Assembly (NCBI GenBank): GCA_038043285.1
Contig: JBBTCJ010000063.1
Span: forward strand, 1 to 26,097
Reading direction: 5' to 3'
From: JBBTCJ01 sp038043285
Lineage (GTDB): Bacteria > Planctomycetota > Phycisphaerae > UBA1845
Length of the DNA: 26,097 bases
The notes below the pieces were generated by a model. The model was given only the letters and a program-made list of their open reading frames with translations, had not been told where the DNA came from and made no database searches. This document shows, one piece after another, positions 15,110-22,765 of the stretch. Position 1 is the stretch's first letter. Each line of letters opens with the position of its first letter. The position numbers and the translations under genes were made by a program.

Positions 15110-16642
15110 TTGCAAGGTAGAACGTTGGCGACTGGACTCAACGGTCAAACGCGAGCAGGCCTTGCGGTTGCGCTTCTCGTCGCCGCACTGAGCTGGGCAC
15201 TTCATGCCGATACTCCGGCGCAATGGCGCGAAAGCGGTCGGGCAGCCGTGGAACAGGCGAAGAAGCTTCAACCGATCACTACCCAAGCCAAGAATGTCAT
15301 TCTCTTCGTCGGCGACGGAATGGGCGTCACCACGGTGACGGCTGCGAGGATCCTGGAAGGACAGCTTCGCGGTCAATCCGGCGAGGAGAACCTGCTGAGC
15401 TTCGAGCGATTCCCCCACACCGCCCTGGTCAAGACCTACAACACCGACGCCCAGACGCCGGACTCCGCCGGAACCATGACCGCTATGGTCACGGGGGTAA
15501 AGACGCGCATGGGGGTCGTGTCCATCAGTCCGACCGTGGAGTTCGGAGACGCCCGCGGCGCCCAAGGCAATGAACTTACCACCATCGTTGAACTTGCGGA
15601 AAAGGCGGGTTTGTCCACCGGCGTGGTCACGACGACCCGTCTGACCCACGCCACGCCGGCGGCGTGTTACGCTCATTCGCCCGATCGAGACTGGGAAGAC
15701 GACGCAGCCTTGGCCGCTGGTGCCAAGGAGACCGGCTTCGTCGATATCGCCCGACAGCTCGTCGAGTTTCGCGTCGGCGACGGGCTGGAGGTCGCTCTGG
15801 GCGGCGGACGGGCGAACTTCCTTCCAGGCTCACTCGCCGATCCGGAGTATCCCGACCTCAAGGGTCGAAGATCGGACGGACGGAACCTCGTCGGGGAATG
15901 GTCCGCCAAACCTGAAGCGGCCTACGTCTGGAACGCCGCGCAACTGCAAGCCGTCGATCCGACAAAAACCAGGCATCTGCTCGGCCTGTTCGAACCGTCG
16001 CACATGCGCTACCAGCATGATCGCAACAAGGACGCCGCCGGCGAGCCTTCACTTTCGGACATGACCGCCAAGGCGATTGAACTTCTCGCCCGCAATCGGA
16101 AGGGGTTCTTCCTGATGGTTGAGGGCGGGCGGATCGACCACGCACACCATGAAACCAACGCCTTCCGCGCCCTCACCGATACCATCGAGTTTGCCCGGGC
16201 GGTTTCCGTCGCCCAAGACAGGACCGATCGCCGCGAGACGCTCATCATCGTGACCGCCGACCACAGCCACGTCTTCACCATGGCCGGCTATCCCCAGCGC
16301 GGCAACCCCATCCTGGGCAAGGTTGCCGGGTTCGACCCGATGACCGGTGCCCACACCTCCACAGGGGCCAAGGACGCCAAGGGCCTGCCCTATACGACCT
16401 TGGGTTACGCCAACGGTCCGGGCTACGTCGGCGGCGCCGGGCGGCCGGACCTCTCGGTGATCGACACGACGCTTCCGGATTATCACCAGGAGACTTCCGT
16501 CCCCCTGGCGGATGAAACCCACGGCGGCGAGGACGTTCCGCTCTACGCCGACGGACCTCAAGCCCACCTCTTCCACGGCGTCATCGAGCAAAACGTGATC
16601 TTCCATGTCATGGTCGAGGCACTCGGACTGATCGTGGAATGA
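15110..16642 (+). CDS. Exported alkaline phosphatase (PhoA family)
   Basis: A 510-residue phosphomonoesterase predicted to be periplasmic. A signal peptide is visible (AGLAVALLVAALSWALHA, cleavage near 33). Metal and catalytic motifs are VILFVGDGMG (Asp69) and the nucleophile Ser119 in TPDSAGTMTAMVTG. Metal ligands lie in VEGGRIDHAHHETNAF and VTADHSHVF, with a C-terminal His in DETHGGEDVPLYADGP. The TTG start at 15110 has AAAGGG 8-9 bases upstream. There is no visible pho-box. It probably releases phosphate from organic esters. It is 15 bp behind rnhA and could be read through from it. Confidence 0.93.
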   Translation: MQGRTLATGLNGQTRAGLAVALLVAALSWALHADTPAQWRESGRAAVEQAKKLQPITTQAKNVILFVGDGMGVTTVTAARILEGQLRGQSGEENLLSFERFPHTALVKTYNTDAQTPDSAGTMTAMVTGVKTRMGVVSISPTVEFGDARGAQGNELTTIVELAEKAGLSTGVVTTTRLTHATPAACYAHSPDRDWEDDAALAAGAKETGFVDIARQLVEFRVGDGLEVALGGGRANFLPGSLADPEYPDLKGRRSDGRNLVGEWSAKPEAAYVWNAAQLQAVDPTKTRHLLGLFEPSHMRYQHDRNKDAAGEPSLSDMTAKAIELLARNRKGFFLMVEGGRIDHAHHETNAFRALTDTIEFARAVSVAQDRTDRRETLIIVTADHSHVFTMAGYPQRGNPILGKVAGFDPMTGAHTSTGAKDAKGLPYTTLGYANGPGYVGGAGRPDLSVIDTTLPDYHQETSVPLADETHGGEDVPLYADGPQAHLFHGVIEQNVIFHVMVEALGLIVE

Positions 16643-16684
16643 TCCGGCGAGTTGAGGCTTGGCGAATTCGGAGCATGAACGGCC

Positions 16685-17104
16685 ATGGGATTTGATCGCG
16701 TCTTTACCCGTGCCCCCTGGGAGCGCGTCGTCGGCTACTGCCGGGCGATTCGCGCCGGTGATCACATCTACGTGACAGGTACGGCGCCGATGGCAGACGA
16801 CGGCTCCGTCTTCGCCCCAGGCGACGCTTATGCTCAAGCCCGCCGATGCCTGGAAATCATCCAACGCTCGCTGAAGCAACTGGGCGCGGAAATGTCCGAC
16901 GTCGTGCGCACGCGGATGTTCGTCACCGACATCCGTCGTTGGGAGGAGTTCGGCAAAGCCCACGGCGAGTTCTTCCGAGACCATCCCCCGGCGACCAGCA
17001 TGGTCGAGGTCAAGTCGCTCATCGACCCGGCCATGCTCATCGAAATCGAGGCCGACGCGGTGTGTTCCGCGCCAGGCTGCTCCGGTCCGGCGCCGCGGGT
17101 ATAA
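16685..17104 (+). CDS. RidA/YjgF-family protein lacking the deaminase Arg
   Basis: A 139-residue Rid-family protein. Motifs of the fold are RAGDHIYVTGTAP (near 23-35), DAYAQARRCLEIIQRSLKQLGA, DVVRTRMFVTDI and PPATSMVEVKSLIDPAMLIEIEADAV. In RidA (Rid1) the corresponding stretch is PARSCVEV, whose Arg positions the imine substrate. Here that residue is Thr, so enamine/imine deaminase activity is doubtful and the protein fits better with the Rid subfamilies lacking Arg. Cytoplasmic, probably trimeric by family. It is separated from the phosphatase gene by 42 bp and followed by a perfect hairpin. Confidence 0.9.
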   Translation: MGFDRVFTRAPWERVVGYCRAIRAGDHIYVTGTAPMADDGSVFAPGDAYAQARRCLEIIQRSLKQLGAEMSDVVRTRMFVTDIRRWEEFGKAHGEFFRDHPPATSMVEVKSLIDPAMLIEIEADAVCSAPGCSGPAPRV

Positions 17105-17149
17105 ACTTGCGCGCGTGCACCGCTCTTCGCCCGGAGCGATCGACCGTTG

Positions 17150-17170
17150 CCAGGGGCGTTCAGCCCCTGG
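17150..17170 (+). repeat. Perfect hairpin, possible transcript end
   Basis: CCAGGGGC-GTTCA-GCCCCTGG, eight perfect pairs, 46 bases after the Rid-family gene. There is no T-tract. It is either a factor-dependent end structure or another dispersed palindrome. Confidence 0.5.
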
Positions 17171-17308
17171 TTGCCGCCACGGCTTCCGATAATCCTCGCC
17201 CGCCGGCGCCAGTCCCGCGCTATCTGCGCGCCATGGACGACATCCCGCGGATGCACGCCTACGATATCACGGCGAGTGTCCCTCGCCGATTCGCCAGGGG
17301 AAAGAGGC

Positions 17309-17680
17309 GTGGGCGATCGAGATTACATTCCCTTTCGCGTGGTTTACGGCGACGATCCGCCGCGTCGCGAGCCGCGTAGTCCGCGCATACAGGCGATCTT
17401 TCGAGAGCTGATCGTCCAGGAGATTCGCAACGGGCGGCTTTCGACGGCGCGCCGCCGGCGGATCGTTCAGTATTCCGCCCAGCTCGGACTCTCGGCCGTA
17501 CAGACCGGACGAATGATCGACGAGTGCCGCAAAGAGGTGTTGGCCGACGACGATCCGGACGCCCGGACGCATGCGCTGCAACTGGTCGAACCACCCGCAC
17601 CGGCGCGTTTCAATCAGAAACTCACCGGCATGATGCTGGCGATCATCCTCATCGAGCTGATCGCCCTCATCCTCACCTGA
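17309..17680 (+). CDS. Small C-tail-anchored membrane protein, unknown function
   Basis: A 123-residue protein that I do not recognise. The first ~80 residues are charged and helical, with a basic patch LSTARRRRIVQYSAQLGL that resembles a small DNA- or protein-binding helical domain; this is only a resemblance. A Pro-rich linker (VEPPAPARFNQK) leads to a single C-terminal hydrophobic helix, LTGMMLAIILIELIALILT, which ends the protein, so it should be tail-anchored with the N-terminus in the cytoplasm. GTG at 17309 has GGGG 8 bases upstream; the frame is open to 17147, but the upstream part is low-complexity and crosses the hairpin. The OppF-like gene starts 64 bp downstream. Confidence 0.62.
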   Translation: MGDRDYIPFRVVYGDDPPRREPRSPRIQAIFRELIVQEIRNGRLSTARRRRIVQYSAQLGLSAVQTGRMIDECRKEVLADDDPDARTHALQLVEPPAPARFNQKLTGMMLAIILIELIALILT

Positions 17681-17744
17681 GCACCAACTCCGCGAAGGCG
17701 GACCGCCGGCTTGCCCGGACTTCTCCCTCGCGGGCACGGCACGA

Positions 17745-18824
17745 ATGAGCCGGTCGGCTTCGGAAACCGACTTGTCGCGCGGGCGGCCTTGGACGAAGCT
17801 GCCCCACATGTCTCGAACCGAATCCTCGGCTCCCAGCCCCCTTCTGACCGTGCGGAACCTGCACGTTCGCTTTCCGACCCGGCGCCCGCGGAGAGAGAGC
17901 GGCGGACGCGACTTCCCGGCCGTCAACAACCTGAGCCTGGACGTCCTTGCCGGCGAATCGTTCGGACTCGTCGGGGAAAGTGGCAGCGGCAAGACCACGT
18001 TGGCCAGAGCAATTCTGGGCTTGACTCCGATCGCCTCCGGATCCATTCGCTGTGGTCAAGTCGATATCTCGACCGCGTCGCGGACTGCCCTTCGTGCCTT
18101 CCGACGCGAGGCCCAGATGGTCTTTCAGGACACCAGTGGAAGTCTGAATCCTCGACTGACGGTGCAACGAATCGTCTCCGAACCACTGGAGATTCATCGT
18201 GTCGGTTCCCGGTGCGATCGCCACACACGGATGTTGGAGGCGCTGTCCGATGTGGGGCTGCCCGAGTCAGCCGCCCAACGCTACCCGCACGAACTTTCCG
18301 GCGGGCAGCGGCAGCGAGTGGGCATCGCTCGGGCAATCGTTCTGCGCCCCCGACTCCTGGTGCTCGACGAGCCGGTCAGCGCCCTGGACGTATCCATTCA
18401 GGCCCAGGTTCTAAACCTGCTGGCCGATCTGCGCGCGCGGTTGGGGCTGACGTACCTGTTTGTGGCCCACAACCTGGCCGTCGTGCGGCGGTTCTGCGAT
18501 CGGGTGGGCGTCATGTACCTTGGACGGATGGTGGAGGTTTCCGCCGCCTCGGAGATCTTCGAGCGTCCGTCGCATCCCTACACCCGGGCGTTGCTGTCGG
18601 CCGTGCCGCGGCTGGATTCCGCCTCCAGGATGCAGGTCGAGGTTTGCGGCGGCGACCCGCCCAACCCGCTCGATCCGCCGCCGGGCTGTGCGTTCCATCC
18701 GCGCTGTCCGCATGTTGACCACCGATGCCGGACCGAGACGCCCGAACTCGAAGCGAAAGGCAACTTGGAGCCGGAACGCCGGACAGCTTGTCACCACCCT
18801 CTGGTCGCGACTCAAAGGTTTTGA
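17745..18824 (+). CDS. Oligopeptide/dipeptide ABC transporter ATPase (OppF/DppF type)
   Basis: A 359-residue nucleotide-binding subunit. It has Walker A GESGSGKTT (77-85), a Q-loop in MVFQDTSGSLNPR, ABC signature HELSGGQRQRVG, Walker B LLVLDEPVSALD and an H-loop His in FVAHN. The C-terminal Opp/Dpp extension is present, with PHPYTRALLSAVP-like (SHPYTRALLSAVP) and the Cys-rich GCAFHPRCPHVDHRC. It should energise uptake of peptides or related solutes at the inner membrane. No permease, binding protein or OppD partner is in the window, so it is an orphan here. The ATG at 17808 is an equally possible start; neither has a clear ribosome-binding site. Confidence 0.92.
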   Translation: MSRSASETDLSRGRPWTKLPHMSRTESSAPSPLLTVRNLHVRFPTRRPRRESGGRDFPAVNNLSLDVLAGESFGLVGESGSGKTTLARAILGLTPIASGSIRCGQVDISTASRTALRAFRREAQMVFQDTSGSLNPRLTVQRIVSEPLEIHRVGSRCDRHTRMLEALSDVGLPESAAQRYPHELSGGQRQRVGIARAIVLRPRLLVLDEPVSALDVSIQAQVLNLLADLRARLGLTYLFVAHNLAVVRRFCDRVGVMYLGRMVEVSAASEIFERPSHPYTRALLSAVPRLDSASRMQVEVCGGDPPNPLDPPPGCAFHPRCPHVDHRCRTETPELEAKGNLEPERRTACHHPLVATQRF

Positions 18825-19099
18825 GAAAAAAGACTTGCACCGCTTGGCTGACGATCGTACGCTGGAGCCAACGGTCGCTCTCCGTAGCAAAAGACGGATC
18901 GACTGGTACCGTGACACGGCTGATTCTTCGGGTGGCTGAACGGACATTCCGAACCGCAGCCGTCAGAGAGCGGTCGGCAAAGCTGGAAACACGATGGCCG
19001 GCGGAACGGGCTTAGCCGAAAGAATATGTGTGTCCGACCACCGATCGCAGGCGGCGTGCGGGTAGACCATCCAGGGATCGCAACGCGGAGGAATAGAGG

Positions 19100-19666
19100 A
19101 TGGCGCAATCGAGTGACGGCTTCGGCGAGCTGAAAGCCGTCGTATGCACCCCCAAGGGCGAGATTCGCATTCAATTGTTTCCCAACGACGCGCCGCTCAC
19201 GGTGGCCAATTTCACCAATCTTGCCTTGCGCGGCTACTACGACGGCTTGAAGTTCCATCGCGTCATCGAAAACTTCATGATCCAGGGAGGCGATCCGACA
19301 GGCACCGGCCGCGGCGGACCGGGGTATCAGTTCCGCGACGAGTTCCACGCCAAACTCAAGCACGATGGACCCGGCGTGCTTTCGATGGCCAACTCCGGTC
19401 CCGACACCAACGGCAGCCAGTTCTTCATCACCCACGTCGAAACCTCCTGGCTCGATCGAAGACACTCGGTATTCGGCAAGGTGATCTCCGGCCAGGAGGT
19501 CGTCAGCGAAGTGCGCCAAGGCGACGCCATGGCCGCCGTCAGCATTGAGGGCGATGCATCGGCACTGTTGGAGAAGTTCGACAAACAGCTCGCCAAATGG
19601 AACAAAACCCTCGACGGCGAGTTCCCTTCCCTCCGACCGGCGCCCCAAACCTCGCCTCAGGCTTGA
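19100..19666 (+). CDS. Cyclophilin-type peptidyl-prolyl isomerase
   Basis: A 188-residue cytoplasmic cyclophilin without a signal peptide. Active-site segments are clear: FHRVIENFMIQGGDP with the catalytic Arg, GTGRGGPGYQF, LSMANSGPDTNGSQFFIT and LDRRHSVFGKV. A C-terminal tail of about 45 residues (ALLEKFDKQLAKWNKTLDGEF and on) extends past the domain and looks helical. The start has GGAGG exactly 8 bases upstream (19087-19091). The gene is alone on this strand and converges on the dGTPase-like gene across a large inverted repeat. Nothing links it to the cytochrome operon, although such isomerases can accompany cytochrome loci elsewhere. Confidence 0.95.
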   Translation: MAQSSDGFGELKAVVCTPKGEIRIQLFPNDAPLTVANFTNLALRGYYDGLKFHRVIENFMIQGGDPTGTGRGGPGYQFRDEFHAKLKHDGPGVLSMANSGPDTNGSQFFITHVETSWLDRRHSVFGKVISGQEVVSEVRQGDAMAAVSIEGDASALLEKFDKQLAKWNKTLDGEFPSLRPAPQTSPQA

Positions 19667-19688
19667 GTCGTCCCTACAGCGTCTTCGC

Positions 19689-19764
19689 TTTTTGTGTAGC
19701 GTCGCCTTTCATGGGCGGCGCTTCCGGGGAAACGCCGCGGATAAACCGCGACGCTACACAAAAA
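19689..19764. repeat. 76-bp element with perfect 17-bp inverted ends
   Basis: TTTTTGTGTAGCGTCGC (19689-19705) and its exact reverse complement GCGACGCTACACAAAAA (19748-19764) flank 42 bases that contain a further partial hairpin (GGCGGCG facing CGCCGC). It fills the space between the convergent cyclophilin and dGTPase-like genes. The outer ends are T-run then A-run, opposite to a bidirectional terminator, so it looks more like a small palindromic mobile repeat. Confidence 0.8.
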
Positions 19765-19783
19765 CAGAGTTTGCTCCAGACTG

Positions 19784-20944
19784 TCAGCGTCCGACCAGTC
19801 TCGCGTATTCCGCCTCACAAAAACGGTCGGTCATGCCGGCGATGTAATCGCAGATGACTTCGTCCAGACCCTGTTCGTCGATGCGCGCCGAAAAGCGGCG
19901 AGGCATTTCCCTCGGGCATTGGCGATAGAAGTCGAAGACCGCCCGCAGCTTCGCCATCCCTTCCGAATCAGAGCGTGCAATGTCGGGATGGCGGTAGACG
20001 CGATCCAGCAGGAACGCCTCCAACAAGCTCAGCTCGCTCTCGCAGCGGGTAGATAAAATCACCAGCGGGTGCGTACAAGTGACCGCCTCCTCCGGCGAGT
20101 GCACCGCCGCCAGCGTGGACCTGGACGTCGCCACCGCGTCGCGCAACAGTCGATCCACGATCCCATCGAGGACCGCCCGCCGCACCGCATGGATTTGTGC
20201 CCCTTCGGCATCCTCCACGACCTCCTCAAAGACCGATTGCCACAAGGGCGCCGCGGCCAGCATCCGCAAGTCCAGGAACCCGGCCCCGATGGCGTCCTCG
20301 AGGTCGTGGCAGTTGTACGCGATGCGATCCGCCAGCGACGCGACCTGGGCCTCAACCGAGCCGTGGACCGACGTCCCACGCGCCACGGAAAGATCCTGCC
20401 CCTTGGAGCGAGAGGAGGTCCGCCCGTCGGACGGTTCGTCGTATCGGGTCACGTGCAACATCAGTCCCTCGCGCGTCTCGCGCGTGAGATTCAACCCCCG
20501 AAAGTTCGGGAACGGATGCTCCAGCTCATCCACGACGCGAAGAGAATGGGCGTTGTGGTTGAACCCGCCGTGATCGCGCATGGCCTCACGCAGCGCGGCC
20601 TCTCCGGCATGACCAAAGGGCGGATGCCCCAGGTCGTGGGCCAGCACCACCGCCTCCGCCAGCGCCGCATTCACACGCAACGCGCCGGCCAGGCACCGGG
20701 CGACGTCCGCCGCTTCGAGCGTGTGCGTCAAGCGCGTGCGAAAGTGGTCGTGACACCGCGGAGCAAAAACCTGCGTCTTGTGCTCCAGCCGGCGGAATGC
20801 GGTGCAGGAGATGATGCGGCGACGATCGAGTTCGAAGGACGACCGCAACGGGTCGGGCGGTTCATCGAAGCGGCGACCACCCGACGCGACGGAACGCACG
20901 GCGTAGGGAGCCAAACCCGGTTCCGATACCGCGCTCACGGTCAT
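19784..20944 (-). CDS. dGTPase-like HD-domain nucleotide triphosphohydrolase
   Basis: A 386-residue HD-superfamily enzyme of the deoxyguanosine triphosphohydrolase group, which removes triphosphate from dNTPs. The N-terminal segment RRIISCTAFRRLEHKTQVF (42-60) and the metal site are typical: His in RLTHTLEAADVA (71-82), His-Asp in VLAHDLGHPPFGHAGEAAL (100-118), and the later Asp in SLADRIAYNCHDLEDAI. The start ATG at 20944 overlaps the HIT gene stop (ATGA), so the two are coupled; the same frame stays open upstream as far as 21430, antisense-like to nothing but without family similarity. It is the last gene of a four-gene - strand run. Confidence 0.92.
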   Translation of the reverse strand: MTVSAVSEPGLAPYAVRSVASGGRRFDEPPDPLRSSFELDRRRIISCTAFRRLEHKTQVFAPRCHDHFRTRLTHTLEAADVARCLAGALRVNAALAEAVVLAHDLGHPPFGHAGEAALREAMRDHGGFNHNAHSLRVVDELEHPFPNFRGLNLTRETREGLMLHVTRYDEPSDGRTSSRSKGQDLSVARGTSVHGSVEAQVASLADRIAYNCHDLEDAIGAGFLDLRMLAAAPLWQSVFEEVVEDAEGAQIHAVRRAVLDGIVDRLLRDAVATSRSTLAAVHSPEEAVTCTHPLVILSTRCESELSLLEAFLLDRVYRHPDIARSDSEGMAKLRAVFDFYRQCPREMPRRFSARIDEQGLDEVICDYIAGMTDRFCEAEYARLVGR

Positions 20945-21453
20945 CCCTTCGCGCCCATCGACGCGCGAAGTTCCTGGTACAGTGCGCCCAGCGAATCGGG
21001 AACCACGCGGACGTCGCCCAGGACGGCCATGAAGTTCGTGTCGCCCGACCATCGCGGAACGACGTGGGCGTGCAAATGTCCGGGAAGACCGGCGCCGGCA
21101 CAGTGCCCTAGATTGAATCCGACGTTGAACCCCTGCGGCTGGATCGTCTTGCGCAGAAGCTCCACCGCGTCGCGGATGGCCAGATGGAAACAGGCCAGTT
21201 CCTCCTCGGACAGGTCGGTCAGATCCGAACGGTGATCGCCCAGGGCGACCAGCAGGTGGCCGTTGGTGTAGGGAAACCGGTTCATCACCGTGAAAACCGC
21301 CACGCCGCGGTGAACGACGTGATTCACGGCGTCGTCGGCGGGAATCGCCCAATAGCGGCAAAGGAAGCAACCGTCGTCGGCAATTTCCTCGCCGAGCGAA
21401 CGGATGTATTCCATCCGCCAGGGCGCCCAAAGGTTCTTGTTGAACTCAGCCAT
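20941..21453 (-). CDS. HIT-family nucleotide hydrolase/phosphorylase-like protein
   Basis: A 170-residue histidine-triad protein. The catalytic triad is HLHAHVVPRW (126-135). Upstream features are NLWAPWRMEYI (7-17), the usual beginning of Ap4A-type HIT proteins, a CFLC pair (29-32) that may bind zinc, and MNRFPYTNGHLLV (57-69). Such enzymes act on dinucleoside polyphosphates or nucleotide conjugates. The ATG at 21453 is preferred to one at 21495 because the family normally starts just before NLWAPWR. Its stop overlaps the start of the dGTPase-like gene, suggesting joint expression of two nucleotide-clearing enzymes. Confidence 0.92.
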   Translation of the reverse strand: MAEFNKNLWAPWRMEYIRSLGEEIADDGCFLCRYWAIPADDAVNHVVHRGVAVFTVMNRFPYTNGHLLVALGDHRSDLTDLSEEELACFHLAIRDAVELLRKTIQPQGFNVGFNLGHCAGAGLPGHLHAHVVPRWSGDTNFMAVLGDVRVVPDSLGALYQELRASMGAKG

Positions 21454-21556
21454 GACCTTGCCGCCGTAACGCCGGTCGAAGCCTATTGTTGTCATCCGTA
21501 CCGCGACCGTCAGGGAGCGGACCGCGTGAACACCTCATTCCCCCTTCGACGCACCA

Positions 21557-22753
21557 CTATGGCCGTCGCGGCTTCGCGGAACCCGCGGGTTTTTCGAAGA
21601 TCGCCAGTCGCTTGGGGTAATCCAGTATGACCCGGAAGTGGCGAAGGAGGTTCCCGCCGACCGCGCCGTTCACTTGCACGTCCGTCACTTGCGAAATGCG
21701 ATCGTGATACACGTCATCGGCCGTCCGGACGAACCACGCCGGACCGATCTCCTCGCCGCCGAGCTCGACCTTGGGAACTTCGATGATCGGCTCCGCGGCG
21801 GGCTGGGCGGCAGATTCGATCACTCGCCAATCGGGGTGCTCCTTCCTCCACGAGTCAAACACTGACGCGACGACGTAACTCGTCGCCCGGACGGACGGGC
21901 GACCGTCGTCCAACGATTTCACGGCTTCATCCGTGACAATGACCGTGGCACCGGTGTCCAGAAGTACGGCCAGCTTCGCGCCGGCGACGCCGATGTCGAT
22001 CCGCATGTAGTTCGAGAGTCGCTTTCCTTCATCGGACATCTTGAAGTGAAGCGGAACCGTGTTCGCTCCTTCGGGAACCGCGTAGGCTCCGTCTCCATGA
22101 AGCACCAGGCGGCGGTTCGGGTAGTCAAGCGTCCACACCCGCTCCGCGAACCAGGCATCGCCCAACATGCCATCGACGCCCTCGGCGGCAATGCCCGCCT
22201 GCTTCCGAAGCTCGGACGGCACCTGCGGGATCACGCCTTCGGTCGGCAGCGGCGCCGGAATCCACGCCCCGGGCTTAAACTTCGGCGCCGGCAATTCCGA
22301 GACCGGTGTCTTCGCCGCCTTCTCGTCGACCGGTTTGGAGGTCTCCACCGGCGCGGCGGGATTGGCCTCCGCGGATTTGCCCTCCGTCGGTTTTCCGCCG
22401 GAGGGCTTGTCGCTCTTGGTCGTCGCGGGCGAAATGCGCTCCGCGGCGTCGGCGAAGATAAACAACCCTCCGGCCGTCGAGGTGAAAAACTTCACCTTCT
22501 CTCCGTTTTCCGCCTCGGGGACGACGAAGAACCGATCCTCCTCATAGACCGTCGGCAACACGACCACGTCGGGCGGCTGCTTTTCTTCCTCTTTCGAGCA
22601 CCCTGGAAGCGTCACCACCAGCCACACCGCGGTCGCAGAAACGAACCCGATCCAGGATCGACCAAACCGACGGAAGCCCGTTCTCGCACGGCGGGCGAGA
22701 GTGCGGGCGGGGAGCGGAGCGTGGCTCGAAGGCGTTCGTCGTCGTGCGGGCAT
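21557..22753 (-). CDS. Bilobal retropepsin-like lipoprotein with one degenerate lobe
   Basis: A 398-residue lipoprotein: a long basic n-region, then VSATAVWLVVTLPGC with lipidated Cys52. The C-terminal lobe has the aspartyl-protease signature LLDTGATVIVTDEAV (DTG at 266-268) and ends with GAVGGNLLRHFRVILDYPKRLAIFEK. The N-terminal lobe has a parallel layout: NGEKVKFFTSTAGGLFIFADAAERI (about 83-107), where STA stands in the DTG position, and later GMLGDAWFAERVWTLDYPNRRLVL (195-218). A Lys/Pro/Glu-rich spacer (about 112-165) separates pieces of that lobe. So only one catalytic Asp is visible. It lies 12 bp behind the M20 peptidase gene and ahead of HIT. It is either an active dimer-like protease or a binding protein. 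Confidence 0.82.
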   Translation of the reverse strand: MPARRRTPSSHAPLPARTLARRARTGFRRFGRSWIGFVSATAVWLVVTLPGCSKEEEKQPPDVVVLPTVYEEDRFFVVPEAENGEKVKFFTSTAGGLFIFADAAERISPATTKSDKPSGGKPTEGKSAEANPAAPVETSKPVDEKAAKTPVSELPAPKFKPGAWIPAPLPTEGVIPQVPSELRKQAGIAAEGVDGMLGDAWFAERVWTLDYPNRRLVLHGDGAYAVPEGANTVPLHFKMSDEGKRLSNYMRIDIGVAGAKLAVLLDTGATVIVTDEAVKSLDDGRPSVRATSYVVASVFDSWRKEHPDWRVIESAAQPAAEPIIEVPKVELGGEEIGPAWFVRTADDVYHDRISQVTDVQVNGAVGGNLLRHFRVILDYPKRLAIFEKPAGSAKPRRP

Positions 22754-22765
22754 CGATCGTGGATC

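Noticed and set aside
18725..19015. 96-codon + strand open frame after the OppF-like gene
   Set aside because: It overlaps the end of the ATPase gene, lacks a ribosome-binding site, and its composition is Arg/Thr-rich without any domain.
19100..19666. Cyclophilin as part of a cytochrome nanowire locus
   Set aside because: It is about 14 kb from the cytochromes, with no signal peptide, so there is no basis to connect them.
19689..19764. Bidirectional rho-independent terminator between convergent genes
   Set aside because: The T-run is at the left end and the A-run at the right end, so no transcript would have a hairpin followed by U residues.
20945..21430. N-terminal extension of the dGTPase-like frame up to 21430
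   Set aside because: That part overlaps the HIT gene on the same strand in another frame; the ATGA overlap at 20941-20944 gives a natural start and a normal family length.
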